Shown here: positions 18,601-25,449 of the stretch, one piece after another | How positions within the stretch are numbered: position 1 is the stretch's first letter | Layout: each line of letters opens with the position of its first letter | DNA from: Mucilaginibacter sp. 44-25 | GTDB taxonomy: Bacteria; Bacteroidota; Bacteroidia; Sphingobacteriales; Sphingobacteriaceae | DNA length: 64,000 bases | NCBI GenBank assembly: GCA_001898335.1 | Contig: MKTS01000003.1 | Coordinates: 372,001 to 436,000 of the forward strand | Direction of reading: 5' to 3' | Made by a program: the position numbers and the translations under genes | The notes under the pieces: generated by a model | The model's database searches: none | The model's input: only the letters and a program-made list of their open reading frames with translations | Told to the model about the DNA's origin: nothing

Positions 18601-19050
18601 ATTGTTAATACCTATCTCGAGCGTGTTCTTTTCTAATGAAGAGCGGTCTATCACCTTTTCGGCCAGTGCCTCAGGATAGGTTACGATCAGTTGGCCATAT
18701 TCAGTAGAATGGTTCAGCTCATTTAACACCTCGGCACGGGCCAGCACATTGGCGCTGTCCGGCTGGGTAAATTCAAAAGGTTTACGGTACGATGAAGGAA
18801 AAAACAAGACGTCTTTACCGGTCAAATTCTCAAGGTCTGATAGGAAATAGGCAGCTTCTTCGCGCTCGGGTAGCACAAATATCATGTGCTTATGTTGTAA
18901 AAAATACAATGCAGTGGCCATGGCCGCATCTCCCGACCCGACCAAACCTTTTAGCTGTACTCTTGGATTTTTGCCGGCGTTTAGTGCCTTTGCCAGCGTG
19001 GTGATCCGTTCATCAGCCTTATATCGCTCTAAAATATCCCGGATGTTCAA
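15700..19050 (-). CDS. mfd: Transcription-repair coupling factor
   Basis: About 1116 residues. Mfd removes stalled RNA polymerase and recruits UvrA. Visible parts: an N-terminal UvrB-like region (SGDAAMA, VDIFSFSHDLPYRIEFFGD), the polymerase-interacting CarD-like domain (GDFITHIDHGIGKYAGLE), and a RecG-like translocase with Walker A GDVGFGKTEVA, DEEQ, and the 'ATPIPRTL' and TRG regions. An ATG at 19095 exists, but a -7 box (19058-19065) lies downstream of it. I therefore prefer the TTG at 19050, which gives the family-like LNIRDILERYK start. Confidence 0.95.
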   Translation of the reverse strand: MNIRDILERYKADERITTLAKALNAGKNPRVQLKGLVGSGDAAMATALYFLQHKHMIFVLPEREEAAYFLSDLENLTGKDVLFFPSSYRKPFEFTQPDSANVLARAEVLNELNHSTEYGQLIVTYPEALAEKVIDRSSLEKNTLEIGINNKLSIDFINEFLVEYDFERVDFVYEPGQFSIRGGIVDIFSFSHDLPYRIEFFGDLVESIRTFEIESQLSVEQVKQITVVPNVQSKFLTENNISLLEYVEAGTQVWIKDVQFTLDIIQSGHKKATALWKALSSEEKTQNPEWIDPKFAFTDEKLIADQLHDFPLVEFGKQFFYNDAEAVNFDMRPQPSFNKDFNLLIHNFKNNEAEKIENYILTDSAKQVERLYAILDDLDKTVKFTPVNTSIREGFIDREQKLACYTDHQIFDRYYKYKLKKGYQRSQAITLKELRDLKPGDFITHIDHGIGKYAGLEKVEVNGKTQEMIRLVYADNDLLYVNINSLNRISKYSGKEGTAPRMNKLGTDTWERLKKTTKKKVKDIARDLIKLYAVRKAQSGNAFSPDSYLQTELEASFLYEDTPDQEKATADFKKDMESPHPMDRLICGDVGFGKTEVAVRAAFKAVADSKQVAILVPTTILAAQHYKTFSDRLRGFPANIDYINRFKTNKQIKETLEKLKEGKIDIIIGTHRLVSKDVKFKDLGLMIIDEEQKFGVTVKEKLKQMRANVDTLTLTATPIPRTLHFSLMGARDLSIISTPPPNRQPVVTELHVFNDTLIKDAVQFEIERDGQVFFIHNRVADLPQLGALIHKLVPKARVGIAHGQLDGDALEDVMLKFVNHEYDVLVATTIIEAGLDIPNANTIIINHAHMFGLSDLHQMRGRVGRSNKKAFCYLLSPPLSTLTNEARKRLSAIEEFSDLGSGFNVAMRDLDIRGSGNLLGAEQSGFIAEIGFEMYHKILDEAIQELKEDEFKGVFPEEKPKPYISFTQIDTDQEILIPDEYVTNIGERYNLYTELSKLENETELQSFQQQLHDRFGPIPHQVNELFNSIRLQWLGKGIGFEKLSLKNNVLRGYFVSNQQSPYFETDEFREVLNFVQRNPRRTNLKEVKNTLRLSVERVGCIQEALEILEEMRVIWA

Positions 19051-19057
19051 AACGGTG

Positions 19058-19065
19058 CAAATATA
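19058..19065 (-). promoter_or_regulatory. -7 box for mfd
   Basis: Plus-strand CAAATATA reads TATATTTG on the minus strand, seven bases before the TTG at 19050. A -33 TTG lies 27 bases further up, longer than the usual spacing. If used, the mRNA would start at or very close to the TTG. Confidence 0.45.
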
Positions 19066-19186
19066 CGGTAAATAAGCCTTTCGGCCGTTATGCAATCAAT
19101 TATCATAAATAAGAGCAAACAATTTGCGTATATGTTTACTTTTTAATGATATTTTGATATGTGACACATTTACTAATCCTATACAA

Positions 19187-19606
19187 ATGAAGAACTCAGT
19201 AATATTCGGATTAATCATCGGCGTACTCAGCATCATCTGGCTTTTTATTATGCGCGGCATGGGTTACTATATAACCGATAACCAGACAGCGCCAATAGAA
19301 TATGTCTCGGGCCTTATTCCCTTGATCGGCTTATTTTTCGGCGTTAAGAACTTTCGCGATGGTGAACTTAAGGGCCAGATGGGTTTTCTGGAAGCCTTAA
19401 TACAAAGCTTTAAGATATTATTGGTAGGCGGTGCGCTTGCCGTATTCAGCAGCATTGTATTTATCAACTGGTTTAATAATGATGCCAGCAGTGCCCGTAC
19501 TTTTGAAAGTTTTAGCGGCCGTATTTTTGGCGCTTTATTGGTTGGTGTTATTGAAGCTTTTGCAGTATCTTTAATACTGACAACAAAAGCAAAACGCGTT
19601 GATTAA
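19187..19606 (+). CDS. DUF4199 membrane protein
   Basis: 139 residues from ATG 19187; the upstream 21 codons are unlike a membrane-protein N-terminus. Four hydrophobic helices are visible (about 5-25, 38-55, 70-92, 112-133), with the family's short basic loop after the second (NFRDGELKGQMGF). DUF4199 is a Bacteroidota family without known function. Its stop overlaps the TTG start of the DUF2752 gene. Confidence 0.8.
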   Translation: MKNSVIFGLIIGVLSIIWLFIMRGMGYYITDNQTAPIEYVSGLIPLIGLFFGVKNFRDGELKGQMGFLEALIQSFKILLVGGALAVFSSIVFINWFNNDASSARTFESFSGRIFGALLVGVIEAFAVSLILTTKAKRVD

Positions 19607-19898
19607 AACCGTATTCAGAAAATACTTCGAACTGATATTTTGGATAGTGGCTTTGGTATGCCTGGCGTTAACAAACCCGGCAGCCCAGGGCCATTTTACT
19701 TTGTGTCCGCTAAAACTTTTGGGTATTGCCTGGTGCCCGGGTTGTGGTTTGGGGCATGCCATTTCGTTTCTTTTGCATGGCGATCTTAAAAGTTCTTTCC
19801 ATGCGCATTGGCTGGGTTTGCCGGTATTATTAGCGTTAATCTATCGCATATTTATTTTAATTGAAGCCAGGCGATACCAGTTCGGTAATAGTCGGTAA
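19599..19898 (+). CDS. DUF2752 membrane protein
   Basis: 99 residues starting at a TTG that overlaps the DUF4199 stop (TTGATTAA). DUF2752 features are clear: CPLKLLGIAWCPGCGLGHA, with the CPGCG motif, then a His-containing loop and a second membrane helix. Function unknown; the Cys pair could bind metal or be redox active. Overlap with the upstream gene implies coupled translation. Confidence 0.8.
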   Translation: MIKTVFRKYFELIFWIVALVCLALTNPAAQGHFTLCPLKLLGIAWCPGCGLGHAISFLLHGDLKSSFHAHWLGLPVLLALIYRIFILIEARRYQFGNSR

Positions 19899-20031
19899 AA
19901 ATATCCGGTGGTTTTCGCCGAGCATTTCGCCGCGCTTACCGAGGCTTTTAGTGTCACCGCCTATTTTGTATAGGCTGATTTTTAGTACGATATTACCTTT
20001 ACATCATCAATCACAACAAATACTAAATATC

Positions 20032-20397
20032 ATGAACGCATATAACCCATACCTGTCATTACCAGGCATCACCACAGAAGAGATGGCTTTTTTACACCAG
20101 GCAACCAATGACCTTACCGATACCCAAAAACAAAGCTTTTATATGGTTTATTCAGGTAAAAGAAAAAGCGCACAGGATGTATTAATCTTCACGCTCATCG
20201 GCTTCATCGGCATAGCCGGCGTACAGCGCTTTATGCTGGGGCAAACAGTAATGGGCTTGTTATATTTCTTCACGGCAGGTTTCTGCTTTATCGGTACCAT
20301 TGTCGATCTGATCAATCATCAGTCATTAGCTAATGAATACAACCAGAAAATGGCTTATGAGAGTTTCCAGATCGTAAAAATGGGCGGCCCTTACTAA
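20032..20397 (+). CDS. TM2 domain protein
   Basis: 121 residues from ATG 20032 (the long upstream in-frame extension covers non-coding sequence). The C-terminal 65 residues form a TM2 domain: two membrane helices with the conserved GIAGVQRFMLGQTVMGLLYF and an Asp-containing second helix (GTIVDLI). The N-terminal 55 residues are soluble, with a helix near 16-45. It follows DUF2752 by 133 bases, an arrangement often seen together in Bacteroidota. Confidence 0.82.
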   Translation: MNAYNPYLSLPGITTEEMAFLHQATNDLTDTQKQSFYMVYSGKRKSAQDVLIFTLIGFIGIAGVQRFMLGQTVMGLLYFFTAGFCFIGTIVDLINHQSLANEYNQKMAYESFQIVKMGGPY

Positions 20398-20435
20398 ATA
20401 CAACTAATTAATAAACAACATAAACTCTTAACACC

Positions 20436-20546
20436 ATGAAAACCCAGAATAAACAAACCACCCATAAATTAGTATCAAAATTTGATAAAGAACTGATGCG
20501 GATATTACTTGGCGACCTTAAAAAGGTTAAAAAGCAAAACGCATAG
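20436..20546 (+). CDS. Possible 36-residue basic small protein
   Basis: An ATG at 20436 opens a 36-codon frame ending in TAG. The product is strongly basic (many Lys) with an amphipathic helix (FDKELMRILLGDLKKVKK). It sits 39 bases after the TM2 gene. There is no recognisable family; support is only the frame and the composition. Confidence 0.35.
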   Translation: MKTQNKQTTHKLVSKFDKELMRILLGDLKKVKKQNA

Positions 20547-20581
20547 TACACCCTATATCTACCCAAACCTTTACAATTCAG

Positions 20582-20675
20582 AAGGCCAAAACAGCTGTAA
20601 GAATTGGATGCCCTAATAAGCAACATTGCCTGGGCAAATCCAAAGAAAATATTACAACTGTTTTGGCCTTTTTGC
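20582..20675 (+). terminator. Long interrupted hairpin with T-run
   Basis: Outer arms 20582-20600 and 20652-20670 pair over 18 of 19 positions (AAGGCCAAAACAGCTGTAA and complement). Inner arms 20604-20613 and 20632-20643 (TTGGATGCCC / GGGCAAATCCAA) pair with a two-base bulge. A T-run follows. It could end transcription from the TM2 gene, but the length (about 89 bases) is unusual for a simple terminator. This hairpin and the small ORF account for the 337-base gap between the TM2 and SseB genes. Confidence 0.55.
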
Positions 20676-20734
20676 GTTTTATATCCGGGCTTGATGGTGT
20701 TAGTTACCTTTAAATAAATTTAATTTGAAGTAAT

Positions 20735-21235
20735 ATGGGGCTATTTTCTAATATTAAAAGAGCGTTTTCTGGAAAAGAAAATGAGGTAGATGTGAATAAG
20801 CCCGTTACTAACCCGGGTTTAAAGAAAGCCATAGAGGGCTTTTATCATGAAAAAACGGAAGCCAATCTTCAGCTTTTTGTGAAAGAATTTAAGCGGGCCA
20901 ACTTCCTGATGGTCATATTAAACGATGGGCTGGTGTTTACGCCGGCAAATGAGGCAGGCAACGGCGTTTTTGAAAAAGGCAGCACCATCAAATTCTACCA
21001 TATAGTTGACACGAACAATAACGAGTATTATCCGCTTTTTACGGATTGGAATGAAATTGACTTGTGGTTTAAAACCCGTGAAGGGTTTTCTGGCTTGATC
21101 TCTCCGGCCATGGAAACCATGCAATTTATATTAGACGCGCCCGGCATCAGCGGGCTGGTGATCAATCCCGCGTCTGACAATTGGATGATGACGCGCGAAC
21201 AAATAGAGCGGTTTATTCAAGAAAACAAAGAATAA
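20735..21235 (+). CDS. SseB family protein
   Basis: 166 residues, soluble. The SseB N-terminal domain spans about 30-160; the pattern FLMVILNDG...TPANEAGNG... followed by YPLFTDWNEIDLWF and GLVINPASDNW is typical. In enterobacteria SseB homologues are poorly understood, and a housekeeping role is unknown. The first 25 residues are polar and probably flexible. It stands alone, 38 bases before the Nif3-like gene. Confidence 0.78.
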   Translation: MGLFSNIKRAFSGKENEVDVNKPVTNPGLKKAIEGFYHEKTEANLQLFVKEFKRANFLMVILNDGLVFTPANEAGNGVFEKGSTIKFYHIVDTNNNEYYPLFTDWNEIDLWFKTREGFSGLISPAMETMQFILDAPGISGLVINPASDNWMMTREQIERFIQENKE

Positions 21236-21273
21236 CTTTTTTAAAAGATACGCTGTTGTTACCTTAGTGAGCT

Positions 21274-22371
21274 ATGAAACTATCTCAACTCACATCCTAT
21301 CTGGAAAGCCTCGCCCCATTAGCATACCAGGAAGACTATGATAACAGCGGCCTTATAGTTGGCCATCCCGACCAGGAAATTAACCACGCCCTGGTATCGC
21401 TTGATTGTACTGAAGCGGTGGTAGACGAAGCTATTACCACCGGCTGCCAGGTGATTATCTCTCACCATCCTATTGTATTTAAGGGACTTAAAAAGTTTAA
21501 CGGAAAAACATATGTGGAGCGGGTTGTTGAAAAAGCCATCAGGCATAACATAGCGCTTTATGCTATACATACCAATCTGGATAGTATAATGGATGGTGTT
21601 AACGCTAAAATATGCGAGACGCTGGGGTTAACCAATACGCGTATACTAACGCCGCGGCATGGGCTGTTAAAAAAGCTGGTAACTTTTGTGCCGGTAGAAC
21701 AGGCCGAGCAGGTAAGGAAAGCACTGTTCCACGCGGGCGCGGGCCATATTGGCAATTACAGCGAAGTGAGTTTTAACGCCGGTGGTACAGGTACGTTTAA
21801 GGCTGGGGAAGGGAGCAACCCTTACGTAGGAGAGGTGGGTATGCGCCACAGCGAAGCCGAGGTGCGTATAGAAAGTATTTATCCGGCTAACCTGGAAAGC
21901 AAGATCATTATGGCGCTGGTATTGGCGCACCCTTATGAAGAGGTGGCTTATGACCTGTACAGTTTAACCAACCAAAACCAGCAGGTAGGCAGCGGGATGA
22001 TCGGTGAACTGGAAGAAGCTATGGATGAAGCTGATTTTTTGGCCGGGATAAAAGCTTCTATGGATTGTAAAGTAATAAGGCATACCGCATTGCTGGGAAG
22101 GCGGGTTAAAAAAGTAGCGGTTTGTGGGGGCTCGGGAAGTTTTTTACTGAAGCATGCAATAGCTGCCGGCGCCGACGTTTTTATAACAGCAGATTACAAA
22201 TACCACGAGTTTTTTGATGCCGAGGGAAAAATAGTGATCGCAGACATTGGACATTTTGAAAGTGAGCAATTTACACAGCAATTATTATGCGAACTTATTC
22301 AGAAAAAATTTAGTAACTTTGCCATCCGTTTAACAAAAGTGAATACAAACCCCGTCAAATATTTTATTTAA
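21274..22371 (+). CDS. Nif3-like dinuclear metal centre protein
   Basis: 365 residues: the long form of the Nif3/YbgI family (NGG1-interacting factor 3 type) with a central inserted PII-like domain at about 125-230. Metal-binding His residues are in ISHHPIVFKGLK (about 68-79), AIHTNLD and the C-terminal DIGHFESEQF. Often labelled 'GTP cyclohydrolase 1 type 2', but that activity is not firmly established for this family. Its stop and the next gene's ATG overlap by one base (TAATG), so it is co-translated with the zinc-ribbon protein. Confidence 0.9.
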   Translation: MKLSQLTSYLESLAPLAYQEDYDNSGLIVGHPDQEINHALVSLDCTEAVVDEAITTGCQVIISHHPIVFKGLKKFNGKTYVERVVEKAIRHNIALYAIHTNLDSIMDGVNAKICETLGLTNTRILTPRHGLLKKLVTFVPVEQAEQVRKALFHAGAGHIGNYSEVSFNAGGTGTFKAGEGSNPYVGEVGMRHSEAEVRIESIYPANLESKIIMALVLAHPYEEVAYDLYSLTNQNQQVGSGMIGELEEAMDEADFLAGIKASMDCKVIRHTALLGRRVKKVAVCGGSGSFLLKHAIAAGADVFITADYKYHEFFDAEGKIVIADIGHFESEQFTQQLLCELIQKKFSNFAIRLTKVNTNPVKYFI

Positions 22372-23117
22372 TGGAACAAACCATAGAACAAAAGCTTAAA
22401 GCTTTATACGAACTGCAAACCATCCACACCAAAATTGACAAGATACGCCAGGTTAGAGGTGAGCTGCCTATGGAGGTTGCCGATCTGGAAGATGATGTAG
22501 CTGGTTTGGAAACAAGGATTCAGAAAATAAAAAACGAGCTTGACGATCTTGAGGACGAAATTGTAACCCGCAAAAACCTGATAAAAGACGCGCAGGCTAA
22601 CATAAAAAAATACGAAGCGCAGCTTAACGATGTAAAGAACAACCGTGAGTACGATGCTATATCAAAAGAAATAGAGATACAGGGACTTGACATACAGGTA
22701 AGCGAGAAAAAGATACGTGAATATGGTTATGAGATAGCTTCAAAAACAACCATTTTTGAAAAAGCTCAGGCAGATCTTGATGCCCGCCGCGCTGATCTTG
22801 AAGCTAAAAAGGAAGAGCTGGGTACCATAACTGCCGAAACAGAGAAAGATGAAACGGAGCTTACCGCTCAGGCCGAACGCGCACAGCAGAATATTGAAGA
22901 ACGCTTGCTAACCGCATATAACCGCTTGCGCAAAAACGCAAAGAACGGTTTAGCTGTTGTAACTATTCAGCGCGATTCATGTTCAGGTTGTTTTAACCAG
23001 ATCCCGCCTCAGCGCCAGTCTGATATACGCCAGCGCAAAAAGATCATCGTTTGCGAGCATTGCGGCCGTATCCTGGTTGATGAAGTAATGGCTTTAGAAG
23101 AAGAACAAGCTAACTAA
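22371..23117 (+). CDS. Coiled-coil C4 zinc-ribbon protein (DUF164 type)
   Basis: 248 residues: a long antiparallel coiled coil (about 5-180, heptad-rich in Glu/Lys/Leu) then a C4 zinc ribbon (CSGCFNQIPP...CEHCG, about 203-232). This is the COG1579/CT398 family, proposed to bind nucleic acid or transcription/secretion proteins; the role is not settled. It is coupled to the Nif3-like gene, a pairing that is widely conserved in bacteria. Confidence 0.9.
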   Translation: MEQTIEQKLKALYELQTIHTKIDKIRQVRGELPMEVADLEDDVAGLETRIQKIKNELDDLEDEIVTRKNLIKDAQANIKKYEAQLNDVKNNREYDAISKEIEIQGLDIQVSEKKIREYGYEIASKTTIFEKAQADLDARRADLEAKKEELGTITAETEKDETELTAQAERAQQNIEERLLTAYNRLRKNAKNGLAVVTIQRDSCSGCFNQIPPQRQSDIRQRKKIIVCEHCGRILVDEVMALEEEQAN

Positions 23118-23139
23118 ATAATAAGCTAAGAATACTGAG

Positions 23140-23168
23140 AGCCTCCTTTTGAAGGGGGCTTTTTTATT
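23140..23168 (+). terminator. Intrinsic terminator
   Basis: Stem AGCCTCCTT / AAGGGGGCT (one G-T pair) with a TTTTTT tail, 22 bases after the zinc-ribbon protein stop. Confidence 0.85.
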
Positions 23169-23267
23169 GCCTGGAAAAAGGGCGTGCTGTTTATCAGATA
23201 GTTAAATTTCAAATAAATTTTCCTGGCTGGTTATATAGTTTAATTTTACAACAGAGAAGAACAGTGT

Positions 23268-23498
23268 ATGGGATTACCGCTAAGAATAACATTTAATGAT
23301 CGGGATTACGTTTACCAGATCATCAACAGCAACTTAATTAACAAGAACACCACAGAACTTGAGCTCATGCTCAATGGCGAAAAGCTACATCTGCTAAAAG
23401 AGAACAACGTTTGGCGGTTACGCGAGTCAGAGCCGGTTTTAGATCCTGAGTTTGTGCAAGCACTGGGCAGGTCGGTATCGTTAAGGATGAGGATGTAA
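23268..23498 (+). CDS. Hypothetical small protein
   Basis: 76 residues, no signal peptide. The sequence suggests a short all-beta protein followed by a helix (LDPEFVQALGRSVSLR). I do not recognise the family. It ends just before an intergenic inverted repeat. Confidence 0.6.
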   Translation: MGLPLRITFNDRDYVYQIINSNLINKNTTELELMLNGEKLHLLKENNVWRLRESEPVLDPEFVQALGRSVSLRMRM

Positions 23499-23507
23499 GA
23501 TGCCTTT

Positions 23508-23583
23508 GTCATGCTGAGGAACGAAGCATCTGGCAGTATTTATTGCCACCTAAAAGATTCTTCGCTATCGCTCGGAATGATAT
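23508..23583. repeat. REP-like intergenic inverted repeat
   Basis: The left arm begins TGTCATGCTGAGGAACGAAGCATCT. The right arm ends AGATTCTTCGCTATCGCTCGGAATGATA, which is its imperfect reverse complement. The centre is about 20 bases. This wording (TGTCATGCTGAG...GGAATGACA) matches a repeat scattered between genes in many Bacteroidota genomes (general knowledge). No transposase is attached. Confidence 0.65.
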
Positions 23584-23591
23584 GCCAATGA

Positions 23592-24662
23592 TTAAAACAT
23601 ACTCGTCTGTTTCCCTCCCTTAGGCGTAAATAAACTTAGATCATATGCAGGCATTTCACGGCCGGCTAAAAAACGGACACACGCCATCCGGTATAATTGA
23701 TGGATAGAATTAGCAACATGCCCATCGCCGCTCATACGGCGGCCAAATTCACTATCATTTAAATTGCCACCATGGCACGCCCGTATCATATTCAATATTT
23801 TGTCGGCCCTGTCCGGGTAGGCTTTGTGTACCCAATCTGTAAATAGTTCGGCAATAGCGCCATTCAGGCGAACGATAGTAAACCCAGCAGAAACAGCACC
23901 ACAATCAGCAGCGGCTTTAATAATATCCGGTATTTCATTACTGTTTAACCCGGGAATAATGGGGGCTACCATCACCCGGCAGGGTATGCCCTTTTCTGAC
24001 AATTTTTTTATAACGGCCAGTCGTCCTGCTCCGGTTACCGTACGCGGTTCAAGCTTCTGCCTTACCGCCTCATTTAGCGATGTTATAGAAACATTTACAT
24101 GGGCAAGCCTCATGCGTGCCATATCGCTCAAAATATCTATATCACGCAATACCACATTGTTTTTGGTGATGATGCTTACAGGGTTACGATAGCGGTAGAA
24201 TACTTCGAGCAATGAGCGGGTGATCTTTAGCTTTCGCTCAATAGGCTGGTAGCAATCGGTGTTGCCGGAAAGTACTATGGGCGTTGGTTCATAGCCTTTT
24301 TTATTAAAATGGTTCTCCAGTAATTCGGCGGCATTACGTTTTACAATGATCTTCCGCTCAAAATCGAGCCCGGCGCTAAATCCATAATATTCGTGGCTAT
24401 TACGTGCATAGCAGTAAATGCAGCCGTGTTCGCAGCCCTGGTACGGGTTTATAGAAACAAAATGACTTAGATCCGGACTGTTCGATTCGCTGACGATCTT
24501 TTTGGGGGTTTCTTCAAAGAGTTGTGTATGGGTGTTTTCCAGCATTTGCTCATCAAGCCCCTCTTCGTGTTCGCGTACGTATTTATTTTTAATAAAGCGG
24601 TTATGCGTATTTACCTGGGCCCCTCTCCCTTTAAAATATTCCGGGTTATCCTCATGCGACAT
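23592..24662 (-). CDS. PA0069-family radical SAM protein
   Basis: 356 residues. The radical SAM cluster motif CxxxCxxC is in GCEHGCIYCYARNSHEYYG (about 75-93), typical of the PA0069/spore-photoproduct-lyase-like group. Other conserved blocks are SGNTDCYQPIERKLKITR and VMVAPIIPGLN. The reaction for this group is unknown. The N-terminus has the family's KGRGAQVNTHNRF signature. It is transcribed alone. Confidence 0.9.
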   Translation of the reverse strand: MSHEDNPEYFKGRGAQVNTHNRFIKNKYVREHEEGLDEQMLENTHTQLFEETPKKIVSESNSPDLSHFVSINPYQGCEHGCIYCYARNSHEYYGFSAGLDFERKIIVKRNAAELLENHFNKKGYEPTPIVLSGNTDCYQPIERKLKITRSLLEVFYRYRNPVSIITKNNVVLRDIDILSDMARMRLAHVNVSITSLNEAVRQKLEPRTVTGAGRLAVIKKLSEKGIPCRVMVAPIIPGLNSNEIPDIIKAAADCGAVSAGFTIVRLNGAIAELFTDWVHKAYPDRADKILNMIRACHGGNLNDSEFGRRMSGDGHVANSIHQLYRMACVRFLAGREMPAYDLSLFTPKGGKQTSMF

Positions 24663-24756
24663 AATACAAATTTGCTAATAATATTAGCAAAATGCAATTT
24701 AATCTGACAATATATTGAGGCACCTGTAACAGCAACTTTATGAGCGCTATATCAGC

Positions 24757-25395
24757 CTAAGCGTCCAATAAAAAAACAAAAAGCTCCTTTGGCCCATGGG
24801 CGCCAAGCACAAGTGTTTTTTCAATATCAGCTGTACGGCTTGGCCCGGTTACATGTGTGATCATAGACGGTAACTGATTACCATATTTTTCCTTGATAAG
24901 CTTAAAGCCATCTTTAAGATCAAGTACTATCTGAGAAGAATAGGCAAGTACAATGTGTACGGGTGGATATATACTTAAACGCCTGCCTGCAGCATTGGCA
25001 TTAGATAGCAGAATGGTGCCGTTGCGGGCAATAAGCGCTTCGCAAAGGGTAAAGCCAACATCAGCCAGTTCAAAGTCCTTATCCGTTTCGTAAAAGGGAT
25101 ATTCGTATTGTTTTAATATTTCCTGCAGGGCAGGCTCCCAGCAATATATCTTGTGCCATTTGCGTTCATGAGCCAACTCAAGCAGATTCTCAATAAATTG
25201 TATCTCATTTTCGCAGTATACAAACTGCCCGTTTATGGCTGTAAATTTTTCAGCGAATAATACCTCAGGTACCTCCGCTACCGGCGGGTACATGGGTTGT
25301 TCCTCCAGGTTGGGATATGGGTTATCACGTTTCTCTAAAAGCGCTTTACGGACTTTTTTTAAAAGCTTTTCTTTAGATGTGGTGATGTCTTTCAT
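24757..25395 (-). CDS. LUD domain protein (LutC-like)
   Basis: 212 residues with a LUD (lactate utilisation) domain: ADVGFTLCEALIARNGTILLSN, PPVHIVLA, and the C-terminal GPSRTADIEKTLVLGAHGPKELFVFLLD are typical. In LutABC systems LutC helps oxidise L-lactate, but lutA and lutB are absent here. In Bacteroidota a lone LUD gene beside ftsH is common, so its substrate is uncertain. It lies downstream of FtsH, beyond a terminator hairpin. Confidence 0.88.
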   Translation of the reverse strand: MKDITTSKEKLLKKVRKALLEKRDNPYPNLEEQPMYPPVAEVPEVLFAEKFTAINGQFVYCENEIQFIENLLELAHERKWHKIYCWEPALQEILKQYEYPFYETDKDFELADVGFTLCEALIARNGTILLSNANAAGRRLSIYPPVHIVLAYSSQIVLDLKDGFKLIKEKYGNQLPSMITHVTGPSRTADIEKTLVLGAHGPKELFVFLLDA

Positions 25396-25403
25396 GAATA
25401 TGA

Positions 25404-25438
25404 AAAAATAAAGCCACCGGCAACGCCGGCGGCTTATT
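25404..25438 (-). terminator. Terminator after ftsH
   Basis: On the minus strand: GCCGCCGGC, loop GTT, GCCGGTGGC, then TTTATTTTTT. It follows the ftsH stop and separates it from the LUD gene, so read-through is likely reduced but not excluded. Confidence 0.75.
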
Positions 25439-25449
25439 CGTATAGTTTA

